Shown in pieces: positions 9,880 through 23,068 of a stretch of 58,900 nucleotides of DNA; the first letter of the stretch is position 1; each line of letters begins with the position of its first letter. Source of the stretch: Klebsormidium nitens. Its lineage: Eukaryota > Streptophyta > Klebsormidiophyceae > Klebsormidiales > Klebsormidiaceae. The DNA is taken from assembly GCA_000708835.1 (NCBI GenBank), contig DF237496.1, forward strand, positions 1-58,900. Direction: 5' to 3'. Below the pieces are notes generated by a model. The model did no database searches and was not told the DNA's origin. It saw nothing but the letters and a program-made list of their open reading frames with translations. The position numbers were made by a program, and so were the translations under genes.

Positions 9880-12800
9880 TCAACCCAACGGCAGAGCCTT
9901 TGTCCAGAAGCGTTCCGACGAATTGCGAAAAAATCTTTTCCGTCTTCCGAGCTCCCTCAACACAAGATCAAATGCACCTTTTTCTATCCAACTGTCACTG
10001 TCGTACCGGAACGAATGAGCAGCAGCGCTCAGCGCCGCTTGCTTTCGATCGATGGCATGTTTCGCAACCGTTGAAAGAATGTCGATCAGACCCTGCAGTT
10101 GGTCAATGTCTGCTTTTAGTATCCAGTCAATGTAGTCAAAAGGGATCATCGTGTCATCCGAGTCATCAGCCATGTTTAAGTTCTGCCGCTTGGCTTGTTG
10201 CTTAAAGCTGTCTAGGTGGTTCCCAGAGATACGAGAGGAAAATCCACCCAGTCTTCAGTTAAGCAACGCAACGAAGGAGTGCATGCTTTCCATTTTTCCC
10301 TTAAATCTGAAGATCGTTCCAGGCGCACAGAACAATGGAGAGTGTCCGAGCACTTAAGTCGATTGCAGCATATATACAACTGAGATCTGATTGATATCAC
10401 CAGCTTGCTCTTTACAGATCGCTGACAAGCTCACAAAAAGCGCAAATGTTGGTTATTACAATCGTAGCCTCATATGAAGAGAGTGGGTCATCTTGCGATT
10501 CTGAAGCTGTTCTGTAAGTGTTATGAAGCTGTTAAGTAAACGTTCTCATTCAGAAATGGTCAGCGCTTTCACCAGATTGTTATCATGTTCTTGAAACAAC
10601 TGGAAATCACCTCACCTCTCTGCTAATGTCAGCTTCGACTTTCACAGTAAAATCTGCGTAGTCGAGAAAAGCCTCAAAGGGCAGCTCCGGTGCGTCCCCA
10701 AGCAGCACTGGTATGCACCCCTCGCCGATCGCACCGAAGAACAGCCTGTTAAACTCCCGCCCATTGCAGAGACAGAACTTGCTCTCGAACACCCGTTGCA
10801 GAGCGCAGGAGCCGTGACACGTCAGCGGATCAGACGGCAGGAGCGTGTCCGGAAGGTGAGGGGTTTCGGACAGCCGTTGGATGAGGGGGGAGCCGTCAGT
10901 TCCGTTAGCGGTGGTTTCGAAGAAGAGCAGGTGCGGCCTGGTGGGCGCAACCTCGAAGATGGACCGTTGTCGAGCCTGAAAGAAAGGAATCTTCAAGTCA
11001 AGGAAAACCGATCTTGAAGGAGTATGTACCGAACCGGAAAACTTGATCTCGCGCACATCATTCCATTCCGCAAGGAAGTCCTGGCAGGTAGCCTTCAGTG
11101 ATTCTTAAATCTCCCCAGCCAAAGATTAGTCGAATGGGAGTCGAATGAACGGCTAAATCGCAATGATAAGGGGTTTGAATTCACTCGCATTGACTTTTGC
11201 GATGCAATGGTGGTTGGCTAAGGTAGCTTCGCTTTACAGACTGGATGACGTCGAACGAGTGGTTTCGGAACACAAACGAGTGTCCGCAACCGTCAAGCGC
11301 AGAACTCCACCCAGCGTGAAGATGTGAGCAATACTGAGACCAGTAGCTGCTGCGCTCAAGGAAAGCTTCCAAGGAATCCCGACGTGAACGGAAAAGAGGC
11401 AACAAGCTGTACGTCTCAAGGAGCGGTTTCGGTAAGCTGCTAGTCCCGTTCACTACAGCCAGGTGCATGAAGAAGGTTTGAAGCTGAAGACAGCGACCAC
11501 TTGTGAACCTACCATAGATTTGTCCGACGACGCTCCATTGCTGGGAGGCACGACAATGTCCTTCCAGGTGTCGAAGCGGGATTCGCTTCGCGGAACAGGG
11601 GGCAGCAGGAAGATTGACTTTCTGATGCGAAGAAGATCGTCGTCCTGCAAACCAGGAGCAAGCTTTGAGACGGTGCTGAATGGATTGAGGTTGCCATGGA
11701 AGTCCTGGAGGGAGCTTAGAAGTAGGAGAACGGCGCTCCTGTAGAGCAGCAAAGTCGCTTCTTGCCTTTTGAATGTTTGCAATCCTCAGGAAAGCGATTC
11801 GTGGAGTCGTTTTTTAATTAGACACGCACAGTGGAGATTCTTGAAAGGAAAGACCGTTACAGGAACGAAAAGCGGCTCTTTGAATGCGTTGCAGGCACTT
11901 GGGCCGCATCGTGCTTACCTGGAGCCGTGCACGGCTACTCTCGGATATCAGGAATATGTGGTCTCTCCCTCCAGTCCGGTTCCAGAAGGGAAACTTAGTG
12001 GACAGATCCTCAATGAATGCAGCAAATGGGGTGAAGGGATCCTGGCCTTCTATATGTTCCTCAATGCTGGGATCTGGTACCTGCGATTCAAGGCTAGTTA
12101 CTGTTCTGGAGGAGTGGTTGAATGCACGTGACTACAACCAGTCCTGGCATAGATGCTAGGAATCTAGAGATATAGCCAGAGCAACAAAATCCTCAATTCG
12201 TTAGCGCTAAGTGTTACATATCTTAAAAGCATATGAGATTGAGTTCTTGCTCCATCACCACCAGCCAAATGGTTTGCTCTATTTTACAGCCTGATGGAGT
12301 ACAAGCAATCTGTTCAAGTCGTTGTTGAGTCGGGCAGCATAATGCACACTTGAGCATTCTATATGACCACGCTGACTCTGTGAAAGTGCTTTGCCATTGA
12401 CAGACAGTGGTATATTCTCACCGGAACAAGATAATAGTCTGCCAGCTGAGCATAACCTGTGTACACATTGGACTTGCGTATAAGCTCTGCAATGAGACCG
12501 CCTGTCTGTGCTCTCTGGTCCAGTCGTTCATCGACCAGCCGTATCTTCTGGTCTGATTCAGGCAGCTTCAAGTTGTCGTAAATGAAGACTCGCAGGTTGC
12601 CATATGGTGTGTCCAATCTTGGATTCTTGGAGGTTTTGAAGATATCAAGCCACCGGCGACTAGTTGCAAGGCCTCGGCTCACATGTCCTTTCCTTCCAAG
12701 TCCGCCAGTTATTCCAGCACTAGCAACCTTACCACCAGAGCCATCACCATCTGCCTGCTGAACCAGACTTTGTGCCAATACCCCTTCCTTGGAAGTGACT

Positions 12801-13012
12801 TGTGCTCCAAAGCGTTCGGACCCTAGAATTATCAGATAGGTGCAGATCAGGGTCACAACAACAAAGAGGAAGGTGCATCGAGTCTGCTGTGGGCTTGCAA
12901 AAGCTCGAAGGACCCGCCTTTCGTGCTTCCTCTTTCCCGTCGGATCATCCTCTGAAGCGGGGAAAGGCGTGCCGTCAGGAGAGTTGACTTTTTCTCCTGT
13001 CCCCCTTCTCAT
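9880..13012 (-). CDS. GT47 / exostosin-family glycosyltransferase
   Basis: Five exons on the minus strand, in coding order: 13012-12422, 12080-11919, 11644-11513, 10975-10616 and 10092-9880 (stop). All junctions are phase 0, giving about 485 aa. The third exon could start at 11704 instead, adding 20 in-frame codons. Residues 1-46 are a basic cytosolic tail, about 47-63 a membrane anchor (FLFVVVTLICTYLIIL), followed by a stem, so it is a type II Golgi protein. Exostosin motifs in order: NLRVFIYDNLKLP, ADYYLVP, FPFWNRTGGRDH, KDIVVPP, RPHLLFFE, SKFCLCNG, GCIPVLLGD, ELPFEAFLDY and a C-terminal helix ending in GAFDLVLREL. In plants this family transfers sugars during wall polysaccharide synthesis; the donor and acceptor here are unknown. 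Confidence 0.88.
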
Positions 13013-13223
13013 CTTTCAGACTGGCACCACTTTACTGTCACCTAGACATGTGGAGAAAGGCAAGGGTCCCGCCTTGCCAAAGGGGGGAGCTCCTAGGTTA
13101 CTGGCTCACCAGAAGGGCATTTTTGGAAGTTAAGTCTTGGCACGGTACGACTAGCAAGCAACAACTGCTTAAGCTCGCTTTCCTTCCGCTTATCCCCTCT
13201 GCAGGCTACAGCTCAGGGCTGAG

Positions 13224-13271
13224 CTGGCGGAGCTGCTGACAAATTCACTGGCGGAGCTGCTGATAATTCCA
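13224..13271 (+). repeat. 24-bp tandem duplication
   Basis: CTGGCGGAGCTGCTGACAAA and TTCA is followed directly by a near-identical second copy beginning at 13248 (CTGGCGGAGCTGCTGATAAT). Two copies only. Confidence 0.75.
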
Positions 13272-13588
13272 CTGCAACAACATTTCTCTTTCCGCCACAG
13301 TCCTAGTAGCCTGGCACAGAAGAACGTGTGTCCTAGCCGGCCACTTTGCTGCACGCAAAATGCTGGCTGCTGCGGGATCAGAGTCTGATTCAGACTCACC
13401 ATGCAGTGCTTCGACTCCGAGCCAATGCCGTGAAGCCGACGGTGCAGTGTCGGTATCGGTGTCAACACATCGACGTCGGAAAGCTCGATGTGTCTTGATC
13501 CAACGGCTGATATAAGCTCTTTCAGCGCTGCGCGCGCGATGAATTGCTATTAGGTTAGCAACGCCCGGCACATTCGGCGTTTCTCCAG

Positions 13589-13611
13589 ACTCCACTTTTT
13601 AGAAGTGGAGT
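13589..13611. other. Hairpin with 9-bp stem
   Basis: ACTCCACTT (13589-13597) pairs with AAGTGGAGT (13603-13611) around a 5-base loop. It lies in the divergent promoter region. Function is unknown; such a short palindrome may be chance. Confidence 0.45.
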
Positions 13612-14005
13612 ATTTTGGCAGCTGAGCAAGGGCGATTGATCAGCAACATGAGGACTCAGACTCAGACTCAGAGGAGCTTTTGGAAAAGAAGGGCGCTGCA
13701 AGTTGTTTGCACACCAGGATGCAGCACTTGGCTCTGAAAAACTTCCTTGCATCAAGCTCTAGACCTTACAGCATGTTCTTCTTTCTCCGGTCAAAGATGG
13801 AGAATTAGGAAGCGATGGAACCACTGGAGCTGCGCACGGCAGTCAAGTGACATACAGAGCCTGCCAGGGGCGTTTTGTCGCGGCTCCTGGGAGGGCTTAC
13901 GTGCAGATTAGGTGGTAGGCCTCTGTTTAAAGCGAAGCTCGCTCCTGCAAAGGCCAGAGTTGGGAGGTAACGGTTGCGGTCAGTAGTAATCAGCGGCAAC
14001 ACCCG

Positions 14006-17000
14006 ATGGATGATTTTGAGAAGGCTATCTTGTTTAGTTTTGATCAGAGTGGGGCAGTGGACGCCCAGCTCAAGGAGCGCGCTATCGCTTACTGCAATCA
14101 GGCAAAGCTGCAACCGCAGCCCTGGCGCCTGTGCTTACAGCGGTTGATTAGTTCTCAGTATGCTGAGGTCCAGTTCTGGTGCTTACAGACCCTAGAGGAG
14201 ATCATTCGCGGTCAGTATCTGAGTCTAGATAGCTCTGAAAAACTCTTCATCCGGTCCGGAGTGCTCTCAGCCATAATCGAAGTTGGGGAGATCGATGCGC
14301 GGCCCGTCTTTGTGAAGAACAAGCTAGCGCAGATCCTGGTGCTTCTCGTGTACATCGAGTATCCCAATGGGTGGCCCTCCGTCTTCGTTGACCTACTGCA
14401 GGCCCTCAGTCGAGGAGTCTCGGTGGTCGACATGTTCATTAGGGTTCTCATCGACCTCGACGCAGAGGTCGTTAGCTTAGACTTCCCGCGGTCACCAGAC
14501 GAAATTGCGGTTTCAAACCGGATCAAAGATGCGCTGCGGGGTCAATGCATAGGGCAGATCCTGGAGGCGTGCTATAGCCTAGTGGTGGCATACAAAAGCG
14601 TAAATCCTACTTTGGCAGCGGCGACTTTGGAGGCAGTGCAAAAGTATGTGGCGTGGGTTGACATCGGGCTCGTGGCAAATGAGCGCTTTGTGCCACTCTT
14701 ATTCGGGTTTCTGGCGTCGGCGGCCGAGCCATTCAAATTGCGGGGGGCTGCGTCTGACTGCCTCCTCGCAATTGTGTCGAAGAAGATGGATGGAGTGGCC
14801 AAGCTGGCGCTGCTAAGGAGGTTGCAGATTGTGGAGGTCTGCAAGGGGTTGACCGACGTGAAGGACGCGGAGTTTGCGCTGAAGCTGACGGAGCTGCTCA
14901 CAGGACTTGCAGAGGAACTGCTGGAGTGCCACCGGGTACGGAATTCTGCAATTGTGGTTGACAAAGTTGTTTCAAATGTTGTTTCAAAGAGAGGTCTCGG
15001 AAAGCTTCTGAACGCTTTCAGATTCAGTTGCTTTTGGTACTTCAGGTTTCCGTAAGCGTCTGGCGCCTTAATCTGTTGTCCTTCCTTGCTGGATGCTTTT
15101 GCAGTCCAAGATTTGGTAATGGTTTTACAAGATTTTGATCATATGATGGTCAGCGGGTTGCCCCTAGGGTTTATGCTATATGAAGCAGTGCACGGATTGT
15201 CCATTTCACAAACAAGGAGTGATGGCTGATTCAAAAATTCTGCAAATTACAGGTTGGTGGTACATCCTTCTGTTTCGCGTAATCAAATCCAGTCAGCCAA
15301 TTCGCTATACCAAACCCGCGAAACCCTTGCTGGTCAGAGTGAAGGTTGCGGCCAGAACTATCATATTTTCTGCATAAGCAGAGGGGTACTCATTTGGTTC
15401 TGCGGATGCTTTTGAGAGTGACAAAAGTGCGGCTGATGATTAAAGTATACGAGAAAATGTGGTCAAACCATATAATCCTGATCAATTGGACATCCATATG
15501 AAGGTGTCCAGGGCTATGCTTTTTAGGAACTTTTGGATACTTCGTGAAGCGAGATGCACCAAAATTCTGTGATTGCCGATTCATTGAGACCCCACAATGG
15601 TGCTAGCAGGTTCTGACATCAATCAATCACATGCGCCTCTTCAGGTGCTCACATTGTGCAACATTCGGACGCCAAGTGTCCGACAGCTTTGATTGCATGA
15701 GGTCTAAAAGAGGGTGCGGCGTGGTGATTGAAACTTCTGCACCTTGCAGAAAATTGAAGTAAGCACCAGTACGGATGCTGCGGAGAAGGCCGGCGCGCTG
15801 GCGGCAGTGACGGAGATGATGGACGATGTGCTTCCGGCAGTGTTCTACTTCTTGGAACACGGGGATGAGGACATCTCCTCGACGACATTCCAGGTAGGCG
15901 CTACGTTGTGTAGACCTTGAGTGGCGCTCTTCATCAGTTAAGTTTGGGTTGTAACGACCTAGTTTGCAATAGCTACTAGAAATATTTTGTGCCAGTTGAC
16001 GGCATGGCAGGGACGGAAGTCTGTAGCATTTGGCTTCTTTAAGGAGGTTATGGTTCTTTGCAATGGAAGAGTAACGCCTATGTTAGTAACCACCTTTGCA
16101 AAAGCAGCGGGTCTTTCAGTTGTCCTTGCAATGGAAGTTACATTGGACACAAAAGTTCTGCGAGGGGCTTGAAGCTCAGGGCATCTGTAGCATGAGGGAT
16201 TGGTTTACCTGGATAATAATGGGTCAGCCTCGTTTCCAAACATCAGGGTGTGGCTTCGACAGGGAGGCTCTTAGCGAATTCGTATGCCCCCATGTATCCC
16301 CCCATTCCGTCACCGAGGCCATCGTCCTTGTTGTTAAGTTGACCCGAGTAGTACCGAGCTGGAGAGTTGGAATAACTTGAGGAGCGTTACGCACAGGCGG
16401 TGGTCCCTGCATCACCCATTGCTAGTTGCTGATTTGAAGATTGTTTCGCTCCCGCATGCCAGTGAGACATGCGAAGTAGAAGACTCCTTCGCCGCTCACC
16501 TGCTTCCGGTTGGGAGCTTTGGTATACTGATCGAAATCTCTTGAAATCTTGCCCTGTGCAAACGAGGGTGCAGGTCCCTCGAGGTTTCCCGTTCTCTTTA
16601 AACAGCCACCAGATTCAAGACCCTTTTTCTCGCTACAGTTCTTGCAAGCGTACGTGGGCCGCATCAAGCGGGGCAGCCAGCTGAGCAAGAAGCAGGGGGA
16701 GCATCTGAGCCAGCTGCTAGGGGTGCTGCGCAGCAGGATGCGCTATGAGGATGGGGCCATGGGCACCCTCGAACAGGTGCGCATGCTTCCTCCGAAAGGC
16801 CTTGTGTCCTTTTGTCGCCATGGACATCTGCGGGATTCGAACACGAGGCTTCCTTTGAAAATGTTTTGTTGATCAAGTACAAGCTATGACAGGGCTTTTG
16901 TTGTAATTGATGTGTCTGGGGCAGGGCGGCCCGTGCCGGGAAGGAGACTCGAGCTTTCTCTGCCAAGAAGACGGTTAGCAGGCTGATGCAAAACAGGCCC

Positions 17001-20000
17001 GGAAAGAACTATGTAAATGGCTGAGTTGCCTGAGCGAGGGCTTGAAACGCCAAAGCCGAGCTTCGTCTGCGCAACGGGAAGTCTCGGCATGACTCCTGCA
17101 CTCGCCCAGAGCTTACACGGACTCGTGCTTTTTGATCTTCGGTTGAAAATTAACGGCTTAGTTGACAAGAGCGGCGGTATCTCTGCTGCAGTTGGACGCT
17201 AAAGCCGCCGAGGAGGAGGACCGAATGGCCGAGTACCGGCGGGATCTGTTCATCGTACTGCGGAGCATCTCCAAAATTGCGCCCGAAGTCACGCGCGGGT
17301 TCGTGCAGTCGAACTTGCTGACGGTGCTGGGGAACAAGGATGCATCCGCAGAGGACGTAGAGGTGAGATTTCGGGGACTGTTTGGGATGAACAGAGCCAT
17401 ATTTTGATGTCTGAAGTGTATGGCATACAGCGACCCCGCAAATATCGTCGCAGCCGCAATAAGTAGTGTAGAGCAGCCTTGGGAGATTCCAAGTTGATCA
17501 AATTCGACGTGCTGTCCAATGCTACCCCTCTCGGGTTTGACGGCGGAATGCAGGGGACACTATATGCTCGCTAAGCGGCGCTTTCGTGATGACATGCTAT
17601 TGTCAACGATTCGGTGGTTGGAAGTAGGAAAATTACGCCATGGGTTTCGCAGACACCGCTTTCTTCCTCTGTTCAACAAAATCTTGTCGGGATAGTTTCC
17701 TTCCGATGGGGTCTTTTTGTATGTGTGGTCTTTTCTGTGGCTGGCGGAATTCACCGTCGATTTGCGTTCAAACTGATGTCTTAAGGCTTTAGCCACCGCT
17801 TACACACCTCAAATTGGCGTCTGCAGGGCGCAGTCCAGCTTTTGTACCAGTTGGGCGAGCAGATCAACGAAGAGACACTCAAGTCGGGCCCCGGGGGCCT
17901 CGGCGATATGCTCGAAGCGCTCCTGTCCTCCAAAGTCCCACACCATGCGCACCGGGTGAGGCTCGTATGGCTGAATCTCAAATACTTGCCCTGTCTTACA
18001 TTCTTAGCAGGCTTTCTCCCTGAGTTGAGGACTGATTCAGAACCACGGCGCTTCAGTTCCCGATGGAGTTTACAGGTCTGGAGGTCGATTGAGGGAACGC
18101 TCAAGGGGCGTTTTGGAGTCACGAATCTGAGGCAGGACAGGACCTCACGGCTGTCAGGCTTCACTGAAGCGTCCAGCAAAGGGCGCTGACTTCGAGAACC
18201 GAGTCTGTTATTTGCTGCTGAATCATGAATGGGAAGCTGTCTGCGAGTGCTGTGAAGTCTCCGTCACCCAAAAGAGGAGTGTTCTGCTTTTTGCAGGTCA
18301 TTGCGCAGCTGTACCTCGAAACCGTCGTCCGATACGTCCGCTTCGTAGAGCAACGTCCGCAGTACATCCCTCCAGTCTTGTCGGTGTTTCTGGACGCTAG
18401 GGGCGTTCACCACCCAGACGCAGGGGTCCGAAGGTGAGGCCCCAAATGAGCAGGGTCTCTAGTTGCCGCACCCGAGAATGGCTTTCATCGCCGATTGCAT
18501 CAATTGCAAATGGCAGTCTGTTGAATGCTGCCGGCTCATGTTCCAGTCGGGACAAGTACTCGGGCGGAGCGGGAGAAGGTCGAGCCGATGTTTTTGTTGC
18601 CTTTCGCATCTGCTGCTGACGTCAATAATGTTCGTCCGCTGTTGCCTTCCGAGTCGCTTTCTTTAGCATCTCAGGGTGTATTCGCAAGGTCGCAGGACTC
18701 CTCGTGCAATGGCTTCTCAGTCTTCGTCGATTGCGCCAGGCTTTGATTGACTGCTACCTTCTGTTGGTTGCATCGTGCATGCGTAGCTAAAGCTGACACG
18801 TGTCAATCTGGTGGTGCAGTCGCGCGAGCTACCTCTTCATGAGGCTAGTAAAAGTGCTGCGCCTGCAGCTCCAACCTTTTGTAGATACAATCCTTCAGGC
18901 AAGTAGCTGTCCTCTCTTTCTGTTCGTTGAATCTTTGTTTTGTGACACAAGCATGCACGTCTTCAAAATCGGCTTCGGTATGTTGGGGCCCAAATGACCG
19001 CTGCATAAAACCGACTTTGTTTATACTGCGTTTCTTCCGGCAGAGCAACATTCATGCAGCGTCACAAAACGCATGGAGGAAGTGTTGGACCTGGGATTGT
19101 GCACTAGCAATTACTGTATGTTTTTCAGGGGCGATTGCGCCATCGTTAGTGCAAAACCCCGTACGAGTCTGTTATATTCGACGCCCGTCTCCCGGGCATC
19201 CGCCTTGCCCAAGGTTTTCATAGCACGCTGTTCAACGCCTCGCTCCCTCTAGAGTGCCAGATTGACTTCCTCCTTTTGGTTGTGCAGAGTTTAGAAGACC
19301 TTTTAGAGGCCATCACCACCAGCGAGTCGGTGCCCAGCAAAGGCGACGGCACAGACGAGCGCCTGTACATCTTCGAGGTACGTCTCTGTGGCGACTACAG
19401 TGACTTTCCCTGCTCTGGAAGAGCCAATTTAGAGCTGTAGAGGCCGATTTAGGGCACAGTGGTTATTTTGGCGTTGTGACCCAGCCGTGAGGACGGCGTG
19501 TTGGTTTACTTTCTTGTAAACCCCTGCTTCAAAGAGCGGCCATCGTGAAACCTTCTTGCAAGACCAAGAAAGAAGGCATGCCCTCTCTTCGCCTTCGTGT
19601 TTCAACGACCGAGTAACTTGCAGTCCTTCTACTTGATCTCCGATGTTTCTTGTGTCCCTCTTCTTATTCTCGTCTGAGTGATCTCAAGAAAGAAACTTCG
19701 AGCTGCAACAATGGTAGTGTAACCGCACTGGTGCAAGGAGGGTCAGTTCAGGATAGGGTGGCTAGGGATGCGGAGGGAGTTACATTTTTCGGCTACGAAT
19801 CGGCGCATCATTTGGAGCTTATCGATTGTGCCGTATCATCATCTTTTCTGGGTTTCGTGTCTGTCTTCCCGCAGGCCATCGGCCTTCTCGTCGGCGTAGA
19901 CGAGGTCCCCTCTGCGAAGCAGCAGGAGTATCTCACTGCGCTCCTGGGCCCGCTGTTCCAGCAACTAGAGTCGGTGCTCGCGAGCATCCCGGCGGGCGAT

Positions 20001-23000
20001 CTAGAAGGCCCCGCGACGGCCGTCAACACTCTGCAGCAAGTTATTCTTGCCATAGCGTACCTGAGCAAGGGGTTCGGGGAGCATTTGGCGGCGAATAAGC
20101 GGCCGGAGATCGGGGCCAACTTTAAGCAGGTGAGGAAATGAGATTGGTAACTTTTTCTGTGTTGGGTGCGTTTTAGAAGGCAGGAATGACAGGAGAGGGC
20201 GGGAGAAGAGACGGTAGCAAACCTTAGTGCAAGCGTAGGGGAGAAAGCCATTACAGGCATTGGGGCGGAAGCTGTTTATTTTCATTCGGCACTGCACTGT
20301 GGCGAACCGCAACTCACGACTTCCAGCTAGCTTGAAAACCGGGACAATCGTTTGTCATGGCTTTTCACCAGTCCAAAGGCTTGTCCCGGGAGTTGGTGCG
20401 GCTAGTAAGCTTGTTTTACTTGTCTTCTGCAAGGACCCTGCGCTAATTGCAGGCGGATGATACCTTTTTCTGTAATCCTGTGGATCAAGCCTGCCTAGGC
20501 CATGCTAACACCGTGTCTCGTTGCTGACGAGCAAAGATTGTGTGTCAAGGGTTTGTATCTCACTTCGTTCGTTCATGCTGCAGGCACTGGAAAAAGCTCT
20601 AAAGGCTCTGCAAAGACTGCCAAAGAACAAGAGTTTACGTAGCAGGGTGAGTTGCAAACCCCATCGGGCTTTCATTACTTATAATTGTGGACTTTATTGC
20701 AACATGCAGGCGTTCACATCAGCTTTGAATGACTATCTCGTGTGAGGCTTTATCCGGTCTCTTCTCTTGAGTGTCTGTTTTACTTACAGAAGACCATCTT
20801 TTTTTGTTCTTAGCTTGGATCCACTTTGTGGTTTTGCGCACCCTTATGTTTGCTTCACTTTATTGGTCTTCAGTCTGATGTATTTCTAAGCACGCTCCGT
20901 GTTCTCGTACAGGTAATCTCTTTCGTGCATCGCATGGTCGAGTGTTTAGGGACCAACATTTTCCCGCTGCTCCCAGCCGCCATCCAGCAGCTTTTAGTTG
21001 ATTGCGAGGTAAGGCGCGTTGAGTTGGTTCGAAACTGTGGCTTATTCAAACGGCATACTCCCAGGCTAGGCTTTCATTGAACCGCATGCTTTTTCGCAGT
21101 GCTCGGCTTGAAATCAATGGCGAAAGTGCCATTCTTGTAAATGTGCATCTGGCGACAGCAAGTTCTTGAGCCATTTTAAGCTGGCTCGATGGGAATGCTT
21201 CGGCGCGAGCAGGAGCAATGAACTCTGATGCCCGCTGGGTTACACAACGGAGATTGAGTTTAAAGATCAGACCGACCGAGAACGACGAGCGTCGTGGATG
21301 ATTGTGTGCCGCTGGATTCTCAGGTTGGGTGCTCGTGCCAAGGGAATTACCTTTTTCTTCCCATCAGTAGACGGAGCACCTCGCAGCCTGGCGTGGGCTT
21401 CTCATCTGCATACGATCAAACGGCGAACCATGCTTTCGAAGTCTTTCCTCTCTCACGAGCGCCTCTACCAAACCCTTTGTTTTCGCCCCAGGCCAAAGAC
21501 ATGATGGAGTTCATCCAGCTGGCAAATCAGCTGATGGCCAAGTTCAAGGCCGCCGTGAGCCCGCTGCTGGTGGAGCTCCTGCCGGCGATCGTGGCGCGTG
21601 TTTTCGCTCTAGTTCCCGATGGGGGGCTTCCGGAGGGACCGGGGACCAACACCGAGGTGAGGGCAAACGCAAAAGCGTTGACGTCTTTGCTTTTCTGCGC
21701 TAGGAGTCGGCGAACCTGACAGCAGTGTCACAGATATTGTGTCGCCTAAAGCCGATACATGGTTCCTACTGTCTTGTTCATACAGATTGGGGACCTCGTT
21801 TAGGCTGTCAATCATCCACTCGAGCGGGCTTGAGAGTCCTTCTCTCTCAGAGCCATGAAAGGATCGCCCTCGGATGCAACCTGGCGAGCCTCTTGTACTT
21901 TGAGACCGTCGCCTTTGACGACGTTACACGCTCTGGCAATGGTTACCGAAAATTGGCGCCCACTTTTGTGGCCGTCCAGTCCGTTGAGCAGGCTCCAAGG
22001 TCTGCAAACGAAGCAGAAAGTTTTGCGGCTTTTGACGGGCGGATCTGACATGCGTCTCCTTTCCCCCTCCGACTCTGTGCAGCTCGTATCATACATACGG
22101 TACCTAGCACATCATAGCTTATCCGTATCCGCTTCTATCTGCAGGACATTCGGGAGCAGCGGGACCTGTACCGGTTATACTTGACCTTCATCCAAACCAT
22201 CACGGCCAACGCCCTGACGTCGGCCTTCCTCACCCCTCAAAACAGTCAGTGCCTGACGAAAGTCATGACCACGTTAGTCGAGGGCGCCCGAGCCCACGCG
22301 GACATGACCGTCAGAAAGGTGAGGAGCTTTCGTCGCCTATCCTCTTCTTTTCTGATGACAGGCGATGTCACAAGAACGGTTGGATAATGTAAGGGGCCAT
22401 TCGTGGATAAGGGCTTGAAGGTTCAGCTTGAAGCCAATCGCTTTTCACACGTCCGTCAGCGTTCGCTTATTTGGGCTCCGTGCTTTCACTAGAATGCAGT
22501 CCAAAGCCTGCCGAAAATCTGCGGTCTTTGCCCTTTCGCGTTCATCGGTCTGCGGACAAAAGTGGGCGGCAAACAGACTGACTCAGGACAGGGTTTGCAC
22601 ACCTCGATCAGTCGACGGCTGTGCTGCTTTACGAAAGTTGCTGATTTCTTCCTTGCTCTTCCGCAGATCTGCTTACAGTGCCTCGTCAAGTTCGCCCAAG
22701 AGTGGTGCGGGAGTGGCGCCGAGCCGGAAAAGGTCCCCGGCTTCCGCCGCTTCGTCATCGAACAGGTCGGCCCCGAGTGCTGCATCTACAGCATGATGCG
22801 GCCCGCCTTCAACCTCCGGGACGCCAGTTCCGTCGTTCTCTTTGGGGAAATTGTGTCAGCGCAGAAAGCGCTATACGAGAAGTGTGGCGACGACTTTTTG
22901 GTGCACCTCGCGACGGTCGCGCTGCCTGCGGTGCATTGCCCGTCCAACGTCGCGGAACAGTACTGCCTGCACTTGCAGCGGTCGGACGTGAAGCAGATCA

Positions 23001-23068
23001 AAGCCTTTTTGAAACCAGTCATCGAGCAGCTTAGACCGCTGCAAAACGGCAGCCTCGGGTACGGATAG
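14006..23068 (+). CDS. Exportin-T (PAUSED/LOS1-type tRNA exporter)
   Basis: Fourteen exons: 14006-14935, 15750-15893, 16639-16776, 17192-17362, 17827-17955, 18297-18433, 18820-18898, 19288-19377, 19875-20129, 20584-20646, 20913-21008, 21492-21656, 22145-22318, 22667-23068 (stop TAG). The joined frame is 991 codons, matching plant exportin-T (about 990 aa). The protein is an importin-beta-type HEAT-repeat karyopherin that carries mature tRNA out of the nucleus with Ran-GTP. Family landmarks: N-terminal MDDFEKAI, VQFWCLQTLEEI, FVKNKLAQILVLLVY, YPNGWPSVF, VDMFIRVL, SLDFPRSPDEI, WVDIGLVANERFVPLLF, then EEEDRMAEYRRDLF, YLFMRLVKVL, FVHRMVECLG, VPGFRRFVIEQ and LFGEIVSAQK. The intron after 18898 starts with GC (CAG then GCAAGT). 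The first exon is long (930 bp) and the rest short. The gene looks intact. Confidence 0.95.

Larger units (their letters stand above)
13013..14005. promoter_or_regulatory. Divergent intergenic region, exostosin and exportin-T
   Basis: About 1 kb separates the start codons of two divergent genes and should contain both promoters and 5' UTRs. It holds a 24-bp tandem duplication and a perfect 9-bp hairpin (annotated separately). I found no convincing TATA box for either gene. The assignment as promoter region is from position only. Confidence 0.5.

Noticed and set aside
11181-11468. Minus-strand open frame between exostosin exons, considered as an extra exon
   Set aside because: The exons ending at 11513 and starting at 10975 join in phase and give normal exostosin spacing between KDIVVPP and RPHLLFF. 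The segment has no family similarity.
12359-12421. Extension of the first exostosin exon past LVP
   Set aside because: A good donor (GTGAGA) at 12421 joins LVP to VPDPSIEEHIEG in phase; the read-through sequence has no similarity to the family.
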